Of a stretch of 64,000 nucleotides of DNA, positions 23,058 through 35,100 are shown in pieces. The position numbers were made by a program, and so were the translations under genes. The stretch comes from Mesaphorura yosii (lineage: Eukaryota; Arthropoda; Collembola; Poduromorpha; Tullbergiidae). Within the stretch, counting starts at the first letter, position 1; each line of letters begins with the position of its first letter. The notes below the pieces were generated by a model. That model did no database searches, was not told where the DNA came from, and was given only the letters and a program-made list of their open reading frames with translations. The stretch is taken from contig WIXG01000369.1 of assembly GCA_009869945.1 (NCBI GenBank), positions 1 through 64,000 of the forward strand. The letters run 5' to 3'.

Positions 23058-26000
23058 TCAGACTTCAGATCCGGATTTCATTGTAGCAGGCTCCGAGGGT
23101 TCAGGCGACTCCGGGTGGTGTGTCCCTCCATGGGCATTGGCATCTGTAGTAGAGTCGGGGGCTGGCGTCACGGCGTTAATTCGGTGAGGATCAGTACGAA
23201 TTCCCCAGTAGAGGGCTTTCTGGATCCAAGTTTCAGGTTGGTCCAAATAGGCGTCGGTGATGTTGTGTTGAGCACACAGTTCCTCCTCTGGAAACTCCGC
23301 TGGCGGTTGATCTTTGATTATACGAATTTTAAATTTGCTGCCGAAAGGAAAGACACATCGATGTTAGCGTCATAGATTAGTCTCTCAATGGAAGAACCAC
23401 ACGGCACACGTGGAACTTACGCCAGAATCGCAAACAAAGGAACTGCTCCAACGGCCAACAGCAAAATGAAGAATCCAAAGACGATTGCGTGCAACGGCCA
23501 TTTTACATATTCCTTCTTGCCTTGTTCATGGTTGAAGAATTGGTACATGAGAGAATCTTTTTTCGAGAAGTAGTCAATTACTGTTATGATAAATAACCCA
23601 AACATGATCAATGGTGAGAAGAAGCGCCAGCAAAACAGCATATACAAGTTGGGTTTGTGGCCAGTCATCATATGAATGTCGTATGAAAACCTGAAATTAC
23701 ACATCATTTCAGAAGCTCGAATGAAGGCGAAATGCGGGTAAAGGTAAAGAGAGTAAAGGCGAAATTACCGCTTCAATCCATAAACCCAAGCCACACCCAC
23801 ACACTCGAAGAATCCGATGGTGAGCTGAAACAGAATACAAGTAAATAATATTACAGACCATGTTGATCGATATTGGCGGTTTTTCTGAGCATGAGCCTTC
23901 ATTACCAAAGTCCAATTTATTGTGAATTCATCGATAAACGTGACCATGTACTCGGCCCAACCAAATGCGAAGAGAAATGAGCATAACCAAAGAAATACAC
24001 AGAGCCCAGCTGATGGAAGCAAAATTAACGTTTAAAATTGGACCTGTTGATACGATTCTGACACTTTACTTGTAATTTTCCATTTCTTGATGTTCAAGTT
24101 GAAGATATTCCACTCGTGTATCATAATGATAGCACCCTCCACAGTCGTGAAGCCAGAATCAATTCCAAGGGTTAGAATCATCACAAAGAACAAAATGGCC
24201 CAGAATTGCGAAGCCTCGAATTGAGCAATTGCTTCAGCATAAGCAATAAAAATGAGTCCGGTGCCTGAAGCGGTCTGTGCAGTGTATACAAAATTAATAT
24301 TTACTAGAGTTTTAAACTTGATGGGTGTAACTACAATGGAACGTACCGCGCGAACGGAACTCAGGAGATCGCAAACAGGCTTGTCGCCAGTCCGAATGCC
24401 ATCGTCAAAATGGAACGCCCAAGTTCTGTTCGAACCATCCGTCCATCCTGGGGTAACGTTCATTCCATATGCTTGTTGTTCGGTAGTTGGATTCGGATTC
24501 CATTCCAAGTAGTGGATGTTTTCGTTCTTTTTCACACATTCATTGAACTCCCGTGTCCCTTTGAAGCCTAGAATAGCAGTATAGATGATTAATTTAGTAC
24601 TAGTACCCAGGATCGGATATCTATTGGAGCCGTACCCAAAGTAGGAAAGACAACTGAAGCTGCAAGGAGACTCGTGACAAAATTGATGACTGCCACCGAT
24701 AGGCAGTCACGATAACAGTTGTTGTTTGCCGGTAAAAGAGCGGAGAAGGAAACCAGAAGCCCGTACCCAAGTCCAAAGTTGAAGAATACTTGAGTCCCGG
24801 CGGTAAACCATATTTTAGCGTCCAAGAGTTTTTCGAACTGTGGATGAGACGCAGACCAAACGATAACTTGCTTAGGCTTAAACTACAAGTACGGAGCATT
24901 TCACATTACTTACATCTGGTGTAAACACTACTTCGTATCCCACTGCCATTCCGGGCAAATACAGACCACGAATCCAGAAAACAGTGAGCACGAAATATGG
25001 AAGTAAGGCGGTGACGTAAGCAACTTGTCCTGATGCCTTGATCCCTCTTACGAGAATTCCCCATGTCAGAAACTACACAAGAAAAGTCATCAAAAGTTTC
25101 AAACTGCTTGTAATGTCCACTTGCATTCTCGGTAATTGCTATTGTTCTTACCCACGCCAAGAGGAGGCACCCAGCAACAGCCCAGTTGAACTGCCCTGGG
25201 TCATTAATTGATCCAGTGGTCTTGATTACTACGTCATACCAGAAGTGCGAACTTGCGCCCGTTTGCTGAAGAAAAGTCTTTGTGAGCAGCCTAATTTGAT
25301 TAGAAAAGCGACCGAAGCAGCCACAACTTACTTTACACTGCAAGCACAAGGTGCCGTTTGGTTCTTTACAGCACGAAACTTCAGCAACATCGCAGTCGCG
25401 CCACGGCAAAGGACCTTGGAAGGACTTTAAAGGAAAATATGAATTATCCTAAACCGTCCATAAGCATAACTGATTCAGAATTTCCGCAAACTTACGCTGA
25501 AGAAGTAGTACAGACACCAGGCAATCAACTGAAAGATCGGAAAATAGCAATTTAGTGCACGCTCGGCCCTGAATTTTATTTATATTAAAATTTACGGTTG
25601 TGTAGTAGTAGCCCAAGATTAAACATGCTCCGCCACCGGCCACTCCAAGGCCACTAAGATATGGCGACACTTCATTCCATGCATGAAGAGCACTTTTTCT
25701 CAGACGCTGGCCAATTGCTAGATAGACAGACGAAAATCATTAACGATGTAGCCTTGTCTAGAGAGGAAAGTTGATCGAACTTGCCCAATTCCAAAAAGAA
25801 GATAGGAATTCCAAGGAAGGCCATGCAAATAACGAATGGAATCAGGAACACGACTAAAACCCACACATTAACTTGAAAGAAATTCAGAAACATATTGAAC
25901 GGCTAAAAGTACTCACCACCACCTGAAATAAAAGTACAATTCATGTTAGTTAAAGTTGATCAGCTGTTTCTTGACGGAATTACTAGACTTACCATTTTCC

Positions 26001-26315
26001 TGCATCAAGTATGGAAAGCGCCAAATGTTACCGAATCCAACAGCATAGCCGACTAGTACTAGGATGTACGATAGCTTCGATGCAAACGATTCCTTCTCTT
26101 CGTGGATCAGAGAATGTGAGCGAGTTTCGAGTTGGGCGTTGGGCTCCGAGGCTTCACTGCCAGGACTTGCGCCTGACACAGACGTTGGGGTAGAAATAGG
26201 AGACTGAGAATTATCAGCTGGATTCTTTTCCTGCAATTTGATAGAGGCAATCTGAGTACTGAGTAGCACTGCACAAGACTCCTGCTAATTATCAGCTCCT
26301 GACGTTGCTTACCAT
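23058..26315 (-). CDS. SLC6-family sodium-dependent transporter
   Basis: Sixteen exons give 724 residues: 26315-26313 (ATG only), 26230-25993, 25922-25917, 25853-25785, 25717-25596, 25528-25496, 25424-25332, 25265-25152, 25072-24914, 24837-24636, 24567-24347, 24274-24070, 24009-23906, 23824-23769, 23690-23421, 23337-23058. Every joint keeps frame and family motifs: [17 protein letters not shown] in TM1, [18 protein letters not shown], then 12 membrane segments, a large extracellular loop with Cys ([14 protein letters not shown]), [13 protein letters not shown] and WVYGLKRFSYDI. Members import amino acids, neurotransmitters or osmolytes with Na+ (often Cl-) across the plasma membrane; sequence fits the amino-acid/orphan branch better than a monoamine transporter. 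Odd points: a GC-AG intron (25784-25718), a six-base exon (25922-25917), and a start codon alone on its exon. Confidence 0.88.
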
Positions 26316-27320
26316 TGCAGATGATTAACGGAGCCACGAGGTTCAGTATCAAACTTAATCAGGCTCTTTCGGTGAGTAGTTTTAACTTCCGTAGTTTTAT
26401 CTTTACTTGTACTGGCAGTGTAAACTGCTAATGCGCCATCAATTTAGACTAAGAATCAATTCAAGCGGGTGCGTAAGTTGTGGTTGGGGCTAAATTATAC
26501 GACCGCCAAATGACAAAGTAAGTAGGAGACTTCAAACGGCAACGGCCCGGCTTGCGACGCCATTTAACGACTGCATCGTTTGCTATAAAACAAATGCATA
26601 CAAACATTTCTAGTCTTCACCTTGAATATGGCAATATGGCAATTAGCAAGCAAATTCTTCAGCAGCAAATCTGTAAAGGAAAGGCTTTTCGGAATTTAGT
26701 CCTTTTGAAAAAAATTCCAATTTGGAGAATTTGGAGTATTTTCAGACGAATTTCTTGAGGTTTTTATTTGGTTGGAAGAAATAGACTATTTTAGGAAAAA
26801 ATTCGTGAATCCGTCGATGTACTCCGCTAAAGATTTGAGGGCAAGCAGTCATAATTCATAATTAAAACTTAAAATGACTCATAATAATTATTATGAAGTG
26901 TGACGCAGTGAGCGTGTAAATAAATGAAAACAACGAGCGCGAGCGTTAGAAAGTGTGTTATTGAACCAAGTGCGTGTTGTAATAAATGGGACTGCTTCAG
27001 TCAGCTCATTGGCATAAAAGTTAATTACGAGTCAATGGATCCAGATTTTCTCTCCAACAGCAAACCCATACTTGAGCCGTGCAGTGCTAAAGTCAAAAAC
27101 CATTAAACGACCGGAACTGGGCCGAATTGTGTCCCAAAAGAGTGCCATTGTTCTGACAGGTAATAAACTGAGAGGCAATCATTTAAGATTGAGGTCATTT
27201 CACCTTAATTTAATTGGACCGGAATGCGTGTACGGATTAACCTGAAGAGAAATCCCGACCACAACAAATTCTCGTCATATCTACTGAGTGGTCGCCGTCG
27301 CGACGTCACGTTGGTCCGAA
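26316..27320. other. Divergent promoter region, SLC6 and lipase-like
   Basis: About 1 kb between two genes read outward. It should contain both promoters and 5' UTRs. No coding feature is supported; the frames at 26552-26758 and 26924-27106 show no domain. Confidence 0.45.
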
Positions 27321-28524
27321 ATGAACTTGCCCATATTAACACAGTTACTTGTGCTTTTCGCCATCTTCGATCAAATATCTCAGGGCCATGGGAAGCGGTC
27401 TGACGCTGGTCTGGAACTGGGATTCTGGTATTGTGGGAGCAGTGAACCGGACTGTGAGCTGATTCAGTGGCCGGGAGACCCCGTCAAAGAACTTCTGACA
27501 TTGGACGGACACGGATTTTCAAAGCAGCCAATAATAATCTTCACGCACGGTCTGCTTGAAAATGTGCACGAAGATGTGGCGAGTAGTGGCAGGAATTCGA
27601 CATGGGAATTCATACGAAGCGGTAAGCTTTTCGCTTGCCTCGTCTTATTTGATTTGAGTCCACAGCCAATTTGGAATAAATGGAGACTCCCTTTTCTCCA
27701 CAGCTTATAAACGCGAAGGCTTTCAGCACTTCATCTTCATAAAATGGGAAGCGGTCCACGTTCAGTCTCGCCGTCGCAAGATTCTGCAAAGTTCCAGCAT
27801 CATGAGCCTCGCGCCAGTGATTAGAGACAAGATCCTCGATGCAATCACGAATCTCGTGCATGCCGGTGCCGATGCGTCCAGACTGCATCTAATCGGGCAG
27901 AACGTGGGAGCACACATAATGGGAGCAGTGGGTCACAAATTTCAGGCAACAACCAGCGCCAGCACCAAGATCGGGCGAATTACTGGACTTGATCCTTCGT
28001 CTCCACTTTTCTTATCCGCATTCATGGATGCTAAAACTTCTGCGTCTGCGTCGACAATGGTGCTCGACCCCACCGACGCTGAGTTTGTGGACGTTGTGCA
28101 CACAGACTCGAGTGGGCTGGGCTCACTCACCAGTTTCGGCCACGTGGACTGGTACGTGAATGGCGGGCCGGGCTCCATGCAGAACGGCTGCACGCTCCCT
28201 CTCGAGGAAGTCCCGTTTTTATCAGAGTTGATCACGATTGGCTGCGCACACGCGCGTGCAAGCGCGCTCTGGGCGTATGCGATTGGGAGCGACGTGCACT
28301 TGGAAGGCTGCCTGTGCAAGAAGGTCACTGCGCGAACGACCGGTAAAAGTTTCTGCAAAAGCATTGGAGTCGAGCCATGCCCAGCGAGTTCACGCGCCGT
28401 TCGTTTTGGGCAGTACACGCCTAGGACAGCGCGAGGCGACTTTCACGTGCACGTGAGCGAGGCGACCGTCCAGCGACTGCAGCCCGTTTGGTATCAATCA
28501 CAAATGACAGCAGCTAGAGCGTAA
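27321..28524 (+). CDS. Secreted lipase-like protein, nucleophile Ser replaced
   Basis: Exons 27321-27621 and 27704-28524 give 373 residues of the pancreatic-lipase superfamily. Signal peptide MNLPILTQLLVLFAIFDQIS (ATG chosen over an upstream GTG). Family motifs: IIIFTHGLLEN, then LHLIGQNVGAHIMG where GxSxG is expected, ITGLDPSSP with Asp197, VDVVHTDSS, GHVDWYVNGG, and CAHARA with His283. Asp and His of the triad are present at normal spacing, but the serine position is Asn167 (GQNVG). The protein is therefore probably not an active lipase; it may bind lipid, store or carry, as fly yolk proteins of this family do. AATAAA at 28640-28645. Confidence 0.85.
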
Positions 28525-28724
28525 ATGCCTAAAGAGTTCAGGAACTTTCAACACAAAAAATATTTTATTCCATTACATAATTAGAGTTATACATACTGCT
28601 AGTGGCTGATCATAGTCGATATTGAATATTGAACAGTTCAATAAATTACTAATAGTGGCTCTCGTGCCTTACGTCTCTTCTTCGCAACTTCGATTTCATC
28701 CGCTTAGCTATGCACAATCAGTAT

Positions 28725-31260
28725 TCAGTATTTCTTGGCGAATGTCGACAACTTCAGGCTCCCCAGGCGGGAAGTCACGCCTTCTGGAAGAGCGACGGCT
28801 ACGATGGACTGTAGACGGCTGCTACTAAGCACTCGTGACCCGATGCGATACGCTCCGTACCCAATTAGGCAATAGAATCCAATCTTGATTGTTCTTCGGA
28901 CAACGAGGGAGGTAGTCGACGTCTTCGGCATCCTGCAAATCAGAATAGACGGGATCATTGATAGATTTGATGTGATTTAGTGACTGAAGATAAATGCGGC
29001 TGTAGGAAGGCGGAAGGAGTTAGACTTACTGATTGACTTCATTCACTTGCGCCTCATTCGTCCTTCCCCAATGTTTGGTGATTCCTGGCACGTGCCCAAT
29101 GCCCACGATGCCCACAACCGGTCCATCCGTCGCCAGCGCACTGAGCCAAAGACTGTGAGCCAGGAAAATGTCTCGTTCGCCCACAAACACGTGCGAAATG
29201 CTCGGATACTCGCCCACCATCTCCTCCAGCATCTGCTCCAAGATATCCTTCTCCTTGCAGCGCTCAATCTCCTCCTTTGTGATGTCGTTCGGAGTCGTCA
29301 AAAACTGCCAAGCAAGCTTCACCTTCTGCCAGAATGTCAACGAGTCCAGGGCTCGAGCCAGTGTGACAGCGAAGGCACGGTCACCGAAGATGATGTCGCA
29401 CTTGTGGTCCAACGTCTGCGCCTCGCGGTACCCAACACGGAATTCACCACCAGGCGCCATGCCCAGCTTCTTCGTGATGCTACTCGAGATGGAAAGCAGG
29501 AGCAGGTGCAGTGATCCCTGGACGAGGCCTGATCTCTTGATGGTGAACCGAATTTTTTCTGAAATTAGATTAAGTCAATAATCCTTTCAGAAATCAAAAT
29601 TAAAGCCTAACTTAAACTTAAATAATGAATCAATCAATTTACCCAAGTCAAGATTGGAAGCCTCCCTAAGAATGGTTTCTTCGTCGTACACGAGAATATG
29701 CTGACGAGCTTGGCACAATTCCAGGAACACAATTTTTGGCTGTGTTTCGCGTATTGTCTGCAATTTACAATACGTTGTCAATTAACCCAGTCAAATTTTA
29801 TATTTTATCGAGTATTCTGTATTTAGGATTCAGGCTTACCCTGATAACATCGTCTTGGCTCGCTTCGGAGAAATGAGCCGTACCAACTAAATACACCATT
29901 GTCCCATTGCTCGCCTGCAACATGGTTACAGTCTTCGGAAAACCTGCCTCCGCCGCCACTTCAGGCGGTTGCACTTCTTCAACAGCTGATTCTTCGACTT
30001 GACGAGTGGTCGAGCTAACTTCAACAGTGCTGGCGGTCTTGTTCTTGTCTTTTTGTTCCTCGTGATCCAATGTGGTTGAGGCAGTGTTAGCATCGATCGA
30101 TGTCGAACTTACTTCAGTCCCAGAAACCCGTGATGCAGATTTGGCGACTTCAGTCGCGCTAGTTGAATCTTGGCGTGGCTTGGATTCATTCGTGTTGCTA
30201 CTGCTACCGACCGAGTCATCCAATTCCAAAGTCGAGTCCAGAGTGATAAGAGGCGGTGCATCTTTCACTCCCGTCGCAGGCGTATGCTGGGGACGGCTTG
30301 GCGTTGAGCTGTACAAGTACTGAACCTCATCATCATCCTCTTCAGTGTCGGCGTCAGCGTCACGCTCATGTGATAGATCAGGTGGTGCTGATCTCGCACT
30401 TGACAACGGTTCCGGGTCCTCACGCGCAGGCTGTGTCAAATCAACTCGTGCCCGGTGTTCACGGAAATCAATTGACGAGTTGTCAGTGGACAAATTGACA
30501 ATCAGGCTTGCATGCGTGTACTCCTCAGCTTGCGGCGTGCTAGATTCGTATCCATCTCCGTCATATTCAAGCTCTTCATCCGGTTCTGCGGTCGTATTTC
30601 CATTTATAGAATCGGCAGACTGAACTTCAGACTTCTTTTGATAAGATACTTCGACGGTATCATCCGAGTTGTCTCTGGCATCGGTAAATGTGGCAGATGC
30701 TGACGATGAGTTGGAGTTATTCAAATCGTTCAGGTTCGCATTGGCATTAGAGTTGGCATTTCCAAACATTGTGTCGTCTCCTTCACTGGCAGATACAAAT
30801 CCAGATCGTGATGACGGTGACGGGGATACGTCACCACCACCGTTAGCATTGTGGATGTTCTCAACAACTTCAATTTCCTTAGCGGTACTCGTGCTGGACC
30901 CAGGCTCATTGTTGTTACTGTTGTTACTGTTCACATCGGCGTGATCCCCATCCCCAACATGAACACGACCGACAGCTTCAGCGTGCTTCTCACGTTCCTG
31001 TTGCATCTGCTTAAGGTGGTCAGCTGGAGTCAGACCGGGTCTTCCAAGTGGAGGTGGACGATGCGTTGAATTGTCTACACCAGCACGTGGTGGCGGATTC
31101 CTCCTCTACAATTAGGTAATTACTTTATGAAAATTGTAAAAACGCCAAAGAATTGACTGCAGCTTAGGCTAGTGGTTACCTTGTTCTTATTGGCACGATT
31201 CTGGCTGAACGACTGCTGCTGGTGGTGTTGATACGGATCCGCGTGCGTTCGTCTATCCAT
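28725..31260 (-). CDS. TRABD: TraB-domain protein with long acidic N-terminus
   Basis: Exons 31260-31180, 31105-29840, 29757-29643, 29558-29030 and 28932-28725 give 732 residues. The conserved C-terminal third has the TraB/PrgY motifs: MVYLVGTAHFSEASQDDV, FLELCQAR, FGDRAFAVTLARAL and VGIVGIGHVPGI (GxxHxS, GDR and GHV boxes), followed by a hydrophobic segment (KIGFYCLIGYGAYRIGSRVL), as in animal TRABD proteins associated with the mitochondrial outer membrane. The N-terminal about 410 residues are low-complexity, rich in Ser, Asp, Glu and Asn; vertebrate TRABD is far shorter. Family members share a protease-like fold; activity here is unproven. 3' end faces the lipase-like gene. Confidence 0.87.
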
Positions 31261-32156
31261 GCTGTCTTGCTTTAACTTTAACCTGGACTCTTGACTTGTG
31301 GTTTCCTTATGTATTATGCAAATTATAAATTAAGTAAGAAGTAGTATTACTTTCAACTCTTCCTATGCATGCAAAAAGCAAATACACGGTAGACGGTGAT
31401 GGTAAGTATTGAACTTTGAATGTGTTGCAAACTTTAGTCGCAGTAGCAATCCAAGCAATGCTCAATGCAATAAGGACACTTTTAATTATGACTTAACTCA
31501 CTACCGAACTTAGTACGCATACGCATTAATTATCAGAACTTTGAAACTCGAACTCAGCCTGCTGCTGCTGCTCGCCAGCGAGCGTCGCGACTCGTGATCG
31601 TGATGCTAAATTCCATGCAAGATGCAATGAAAAGAAACCAACAGCCAATTCACCTCGCAGCTCGACATTTCGCATGAGAGCGCATTTTAACGAATGCAAG
31701 CACTCACATTGGCATAAAATCCTTTGTGTTCATGTACCAAGTCAAGTCATCTGCAGCAGTGCAGTGCTGGAAAGTGGGTCAACTCACGCAAAGCCAAAAG
31801 AAGTTGGAATTTTCTGAATTTTATTTAGTAATACACCGAGACCAAGAGAATAGAGAAGGAGTCACAAAATGATCATCAAATGTGAGTAATACGTCTAGCT
31901 CTAGCTCGTAGTTGGTTAGTAATACTTTAGTTAATTAATATTATAATTGTGACTACAGTAGTGGCAGTTCAATGACTATCATCTGACTAGACATAAAACT
32001 CATTCAGTACTGTAATCACAGCCAATGCCAAAGGCACATCGATATGTATCGAAGTAAATAGTAAAGTAGAGTTCAAATAATCATAAAATCATAAGTCAAA
32101 GTAGTCAAAGTTCGGCCAGCCGGCTGAATGTGAATTTACAATTTTCTCAATTTTCT
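31261..32156. other. Intergenic, TRABD promoter and Argonaute 3' flank
   Basis: No gene seen. Both neighbours are on the minus strand, so this is the upstream region of TRABD and the downstream region of Argonaute. Confidence 0.45.
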
Positions 32157-35100
32157 TCACACAAAATGCATTGGAAATTCCATGATCATCTGCGATTGGC
32201 GTCTGATCGCGTCGTTGACTCTGCCAATATCCTGCAATTCTTCGTCTCTCATATTCTGAGGAATATGAATCTTGGCTCGAGTCGCCGCCAGATGTGCGTA
32301 GTAGGTCGGAGCCGGGTACGAGACGGAGCGAGTACAACGGCAGTACATAAAGCACAGAGAGAAAGTCAGCATCTGAAGTTCGTCCATGTTGAGATCAGAA
32401 TCATCCCAAATGACCTGATATCGTGTAGGGCGGCTGGTGCCCTGAATTCCAAGATGAGACAGAAGAAAGAAGTCTCTTCGATTCGGCGAAACGATTTCTT
32501 TATCTACCACTGTGCCAGGCGGAGCGTTCTTGGGCTGCAATTCAAAGTAAAAAAAAGTTTTCAAGTTGACAGTATAACTTAATAATTTTAACTTCAAAAG
32601 TACGTCCTACCTTTCCAACACCATCGCCTGAATTTTGTGGAAAGAATCTCGTTTTGTGCCTCTTTTGAACGGCGACGAATGTAATCTTCGGCTCATATTT
32701 CTCTGCTGGTCCAGCAGGGTCATTTCTTCCTCTGATGTTGCCAAGTGCAGCGCATGCAGCACGAATTTGCATCATTTCCCTTTGCAGAACTTCTCCAAAT
32801 TGCGAGTCGCCAACACCGTCTCGATAGAGGATAATCTTCCTTGGCTTGTATCCGGATTTGTCAATGAATGTTTGGAGCATGTTTTTCATTATTTCATCTA
32901 AACCTTCGATAATTTCTGCAGCGCCGGCTTCGGCCTTGCGCTGGGCTTGTGTGTGCATCATAAAAGGCATCCCGGTGCGATCAATGCTGGCTGTAACAGC
33001 AGCCATGGAGGGCATCCTTGATCCGGGCGGCGGGTGAGTGACGTCAGCCCCAATGATAATGACTGGGGCTTTCAGAATATTGATTCGTTCAAAGCCGCGA
33101 TTTTCCAACATCAAGTAGTTGACACCTCCAAGCTTGGAATTGATCTTCAGAATCAAATTGTCGATTGTCGCCTGCTGAAATTTGGTCACATTTTTTTCCA
33201 CAACACATTGGGTAAGAATTCCACCCTGTGATCAAAACAAAAGCGTTTTATACAACGCAAACTTCAAAAGCTGATTCTAATGCAATCTAGCAATAGGCTA
33301 CGTACCGCCACGGAGAGTTCCGACGTTTGTTTCACCAAGGAATAGATGTTGGTGTCCTTTCGTGGAATGATAACAACCACCATCTTGTATTTATTATTTT
33401 GAAACCACTCGAAATCACTGTAAAGATTTCTCTTCAATTCGCGATCACGATCTGATCTCTGGAATAAAAGACGATGAACATGAATGTATTGACCTGTGAT
33501 TACGCACAAATTAATTGGAAGTTCGACTTTCAAAGGTGCGCTTACAGGTGGGCCCATGCCTGAAAAAACGTCGGCCGCATCTCCCAAGTTCAGCCCACCT
33601 TTGTGTCCTGATTTAATCACTGCTCCAACAAACGCCCTCAATGCTTCTTCCGGTATTCCTCTGCCGATCTGAATAATACTCCATTTGACCTTCCTAGCCG
33701 GCGTGAAAAAACGCATGGAAGAATTCATTGCCCAGAGTCCTTCTCGGCCAGGTACAACGTGAGCCTGCATGTTGGCCTGATTCGAGCCGTAGACCAGAGT
33801 CGGTGGTGGCAAAACTCTCGCCTTGTCAATCTTCAACAATTGGCTGTCAACGCTGACTCCAAATTCTCGAAGAACTGAATCATTTAAATGGTCATTAAGT
33901 CTGAGCGCCTCCTCAATCTTCTGCTTTCTGACTGCTGGATCCTTTGCGGTGTCTTTAATCATGTTCGCCGTCTGTGCTTCTTCCAATTTCTGCGAGAAGT
34001 TCTGACCCTTGACGACTTCACAAATTTCTGCAGGAACAATGTTATTGCCATTTAGCTTCAGGCACACTCCATTACGTTCTCGAAGAACTGTTCTCTTGCT
34101 GCGACAATACGCCTCCACGTTGGTGTCACCACCGTCCCTTGAGGTGAATGTGTGCTGTGAAGGTGCAATTTTGACAACTTCTACAACCCTCTTCGTGAAT
34201 TTTTCACCATTTCCATACTTGTACGAAACCTTGCAGGTGCGAAGTAAATTGTTAGCTCGACGAAGTACATCTCCACCAAAGCTGTCGAAATGGCGTGGAT
34301 TGACATCCATTTTGCCATCCCGCATTCGACGACGCTCTTCTTGATAGGTGTCCCGATTCCAGAATGTTTCAAAACACAACTCGTCCAAAACATCCATGAC
34401 AGACCGCCCAAGTACAAATGCGGAGTTCGCAAGGTCGATGTTGACGAATGGTTTCCAGCCAAAGTTGAAGATTAGTGAGTGTCCCGACCAGTTCACAAGA
34501 CCTTTACCAAGTGGAAAACCATCATCAGCGGGCATCGGAAAGAATGAAGCACGTCCCACAGGAATAAATCTATGAGAATATAAACCGTTAAGTTAATTAT
34601 TTGACAAAGACGAAATCGGGGAAATGCCTTTTTAATTTAATATTTTACTTGAATAGTGGCACGGTCTTCAGCACGATATTGTAAATTGCCGACAACTTAG
34701 TCACACTTCCGGGTAGCTGCCCGCCTTGTTCTCTGACCCAGTTAAGCATATCTGCAACATACGGTTGCAGTACTCCGGTTTGGATCACATCCACCAGCCT
34801 GACACGCGCCATGTAGACATCAGCCGCATGTACGTCTTCCTCCTCCAAGGCCGCCAGTGGGACGGTGATTTCATACTCGTTTTGGTCGGCATTCCACTTG
34901 ATTTTAATCATACCATAAATCGCCTCGTACGCAATCTTAGCAATCGGCAAGACTGTGTAAACTTGCTTGAAGCCATCAGTAGCAAATTTGATGCCACATC
35001 TTTGCGTTGAAGGCGGCTCTTTACCGGGTTCGGGCTCAGGTATCGGCTGTGTTTGAGCAGTCTTCCCCTTCCTCTTACTTTGCTTCATGCTCGAACCGCC

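Noticed and set aside
32881-32883. Apparent loss of the catalytic glutamate in Argonaute-2 (Asn909 against Glu in RELL of human AGO2)
   Set aside because: Counting back from the conserved YRDG Asp shows that the catalytic Glu (human Glu637) aligns with the Glu in AAEIIEGL, 32 residues before that Asp, and it is conserved. The tetrad is intact.
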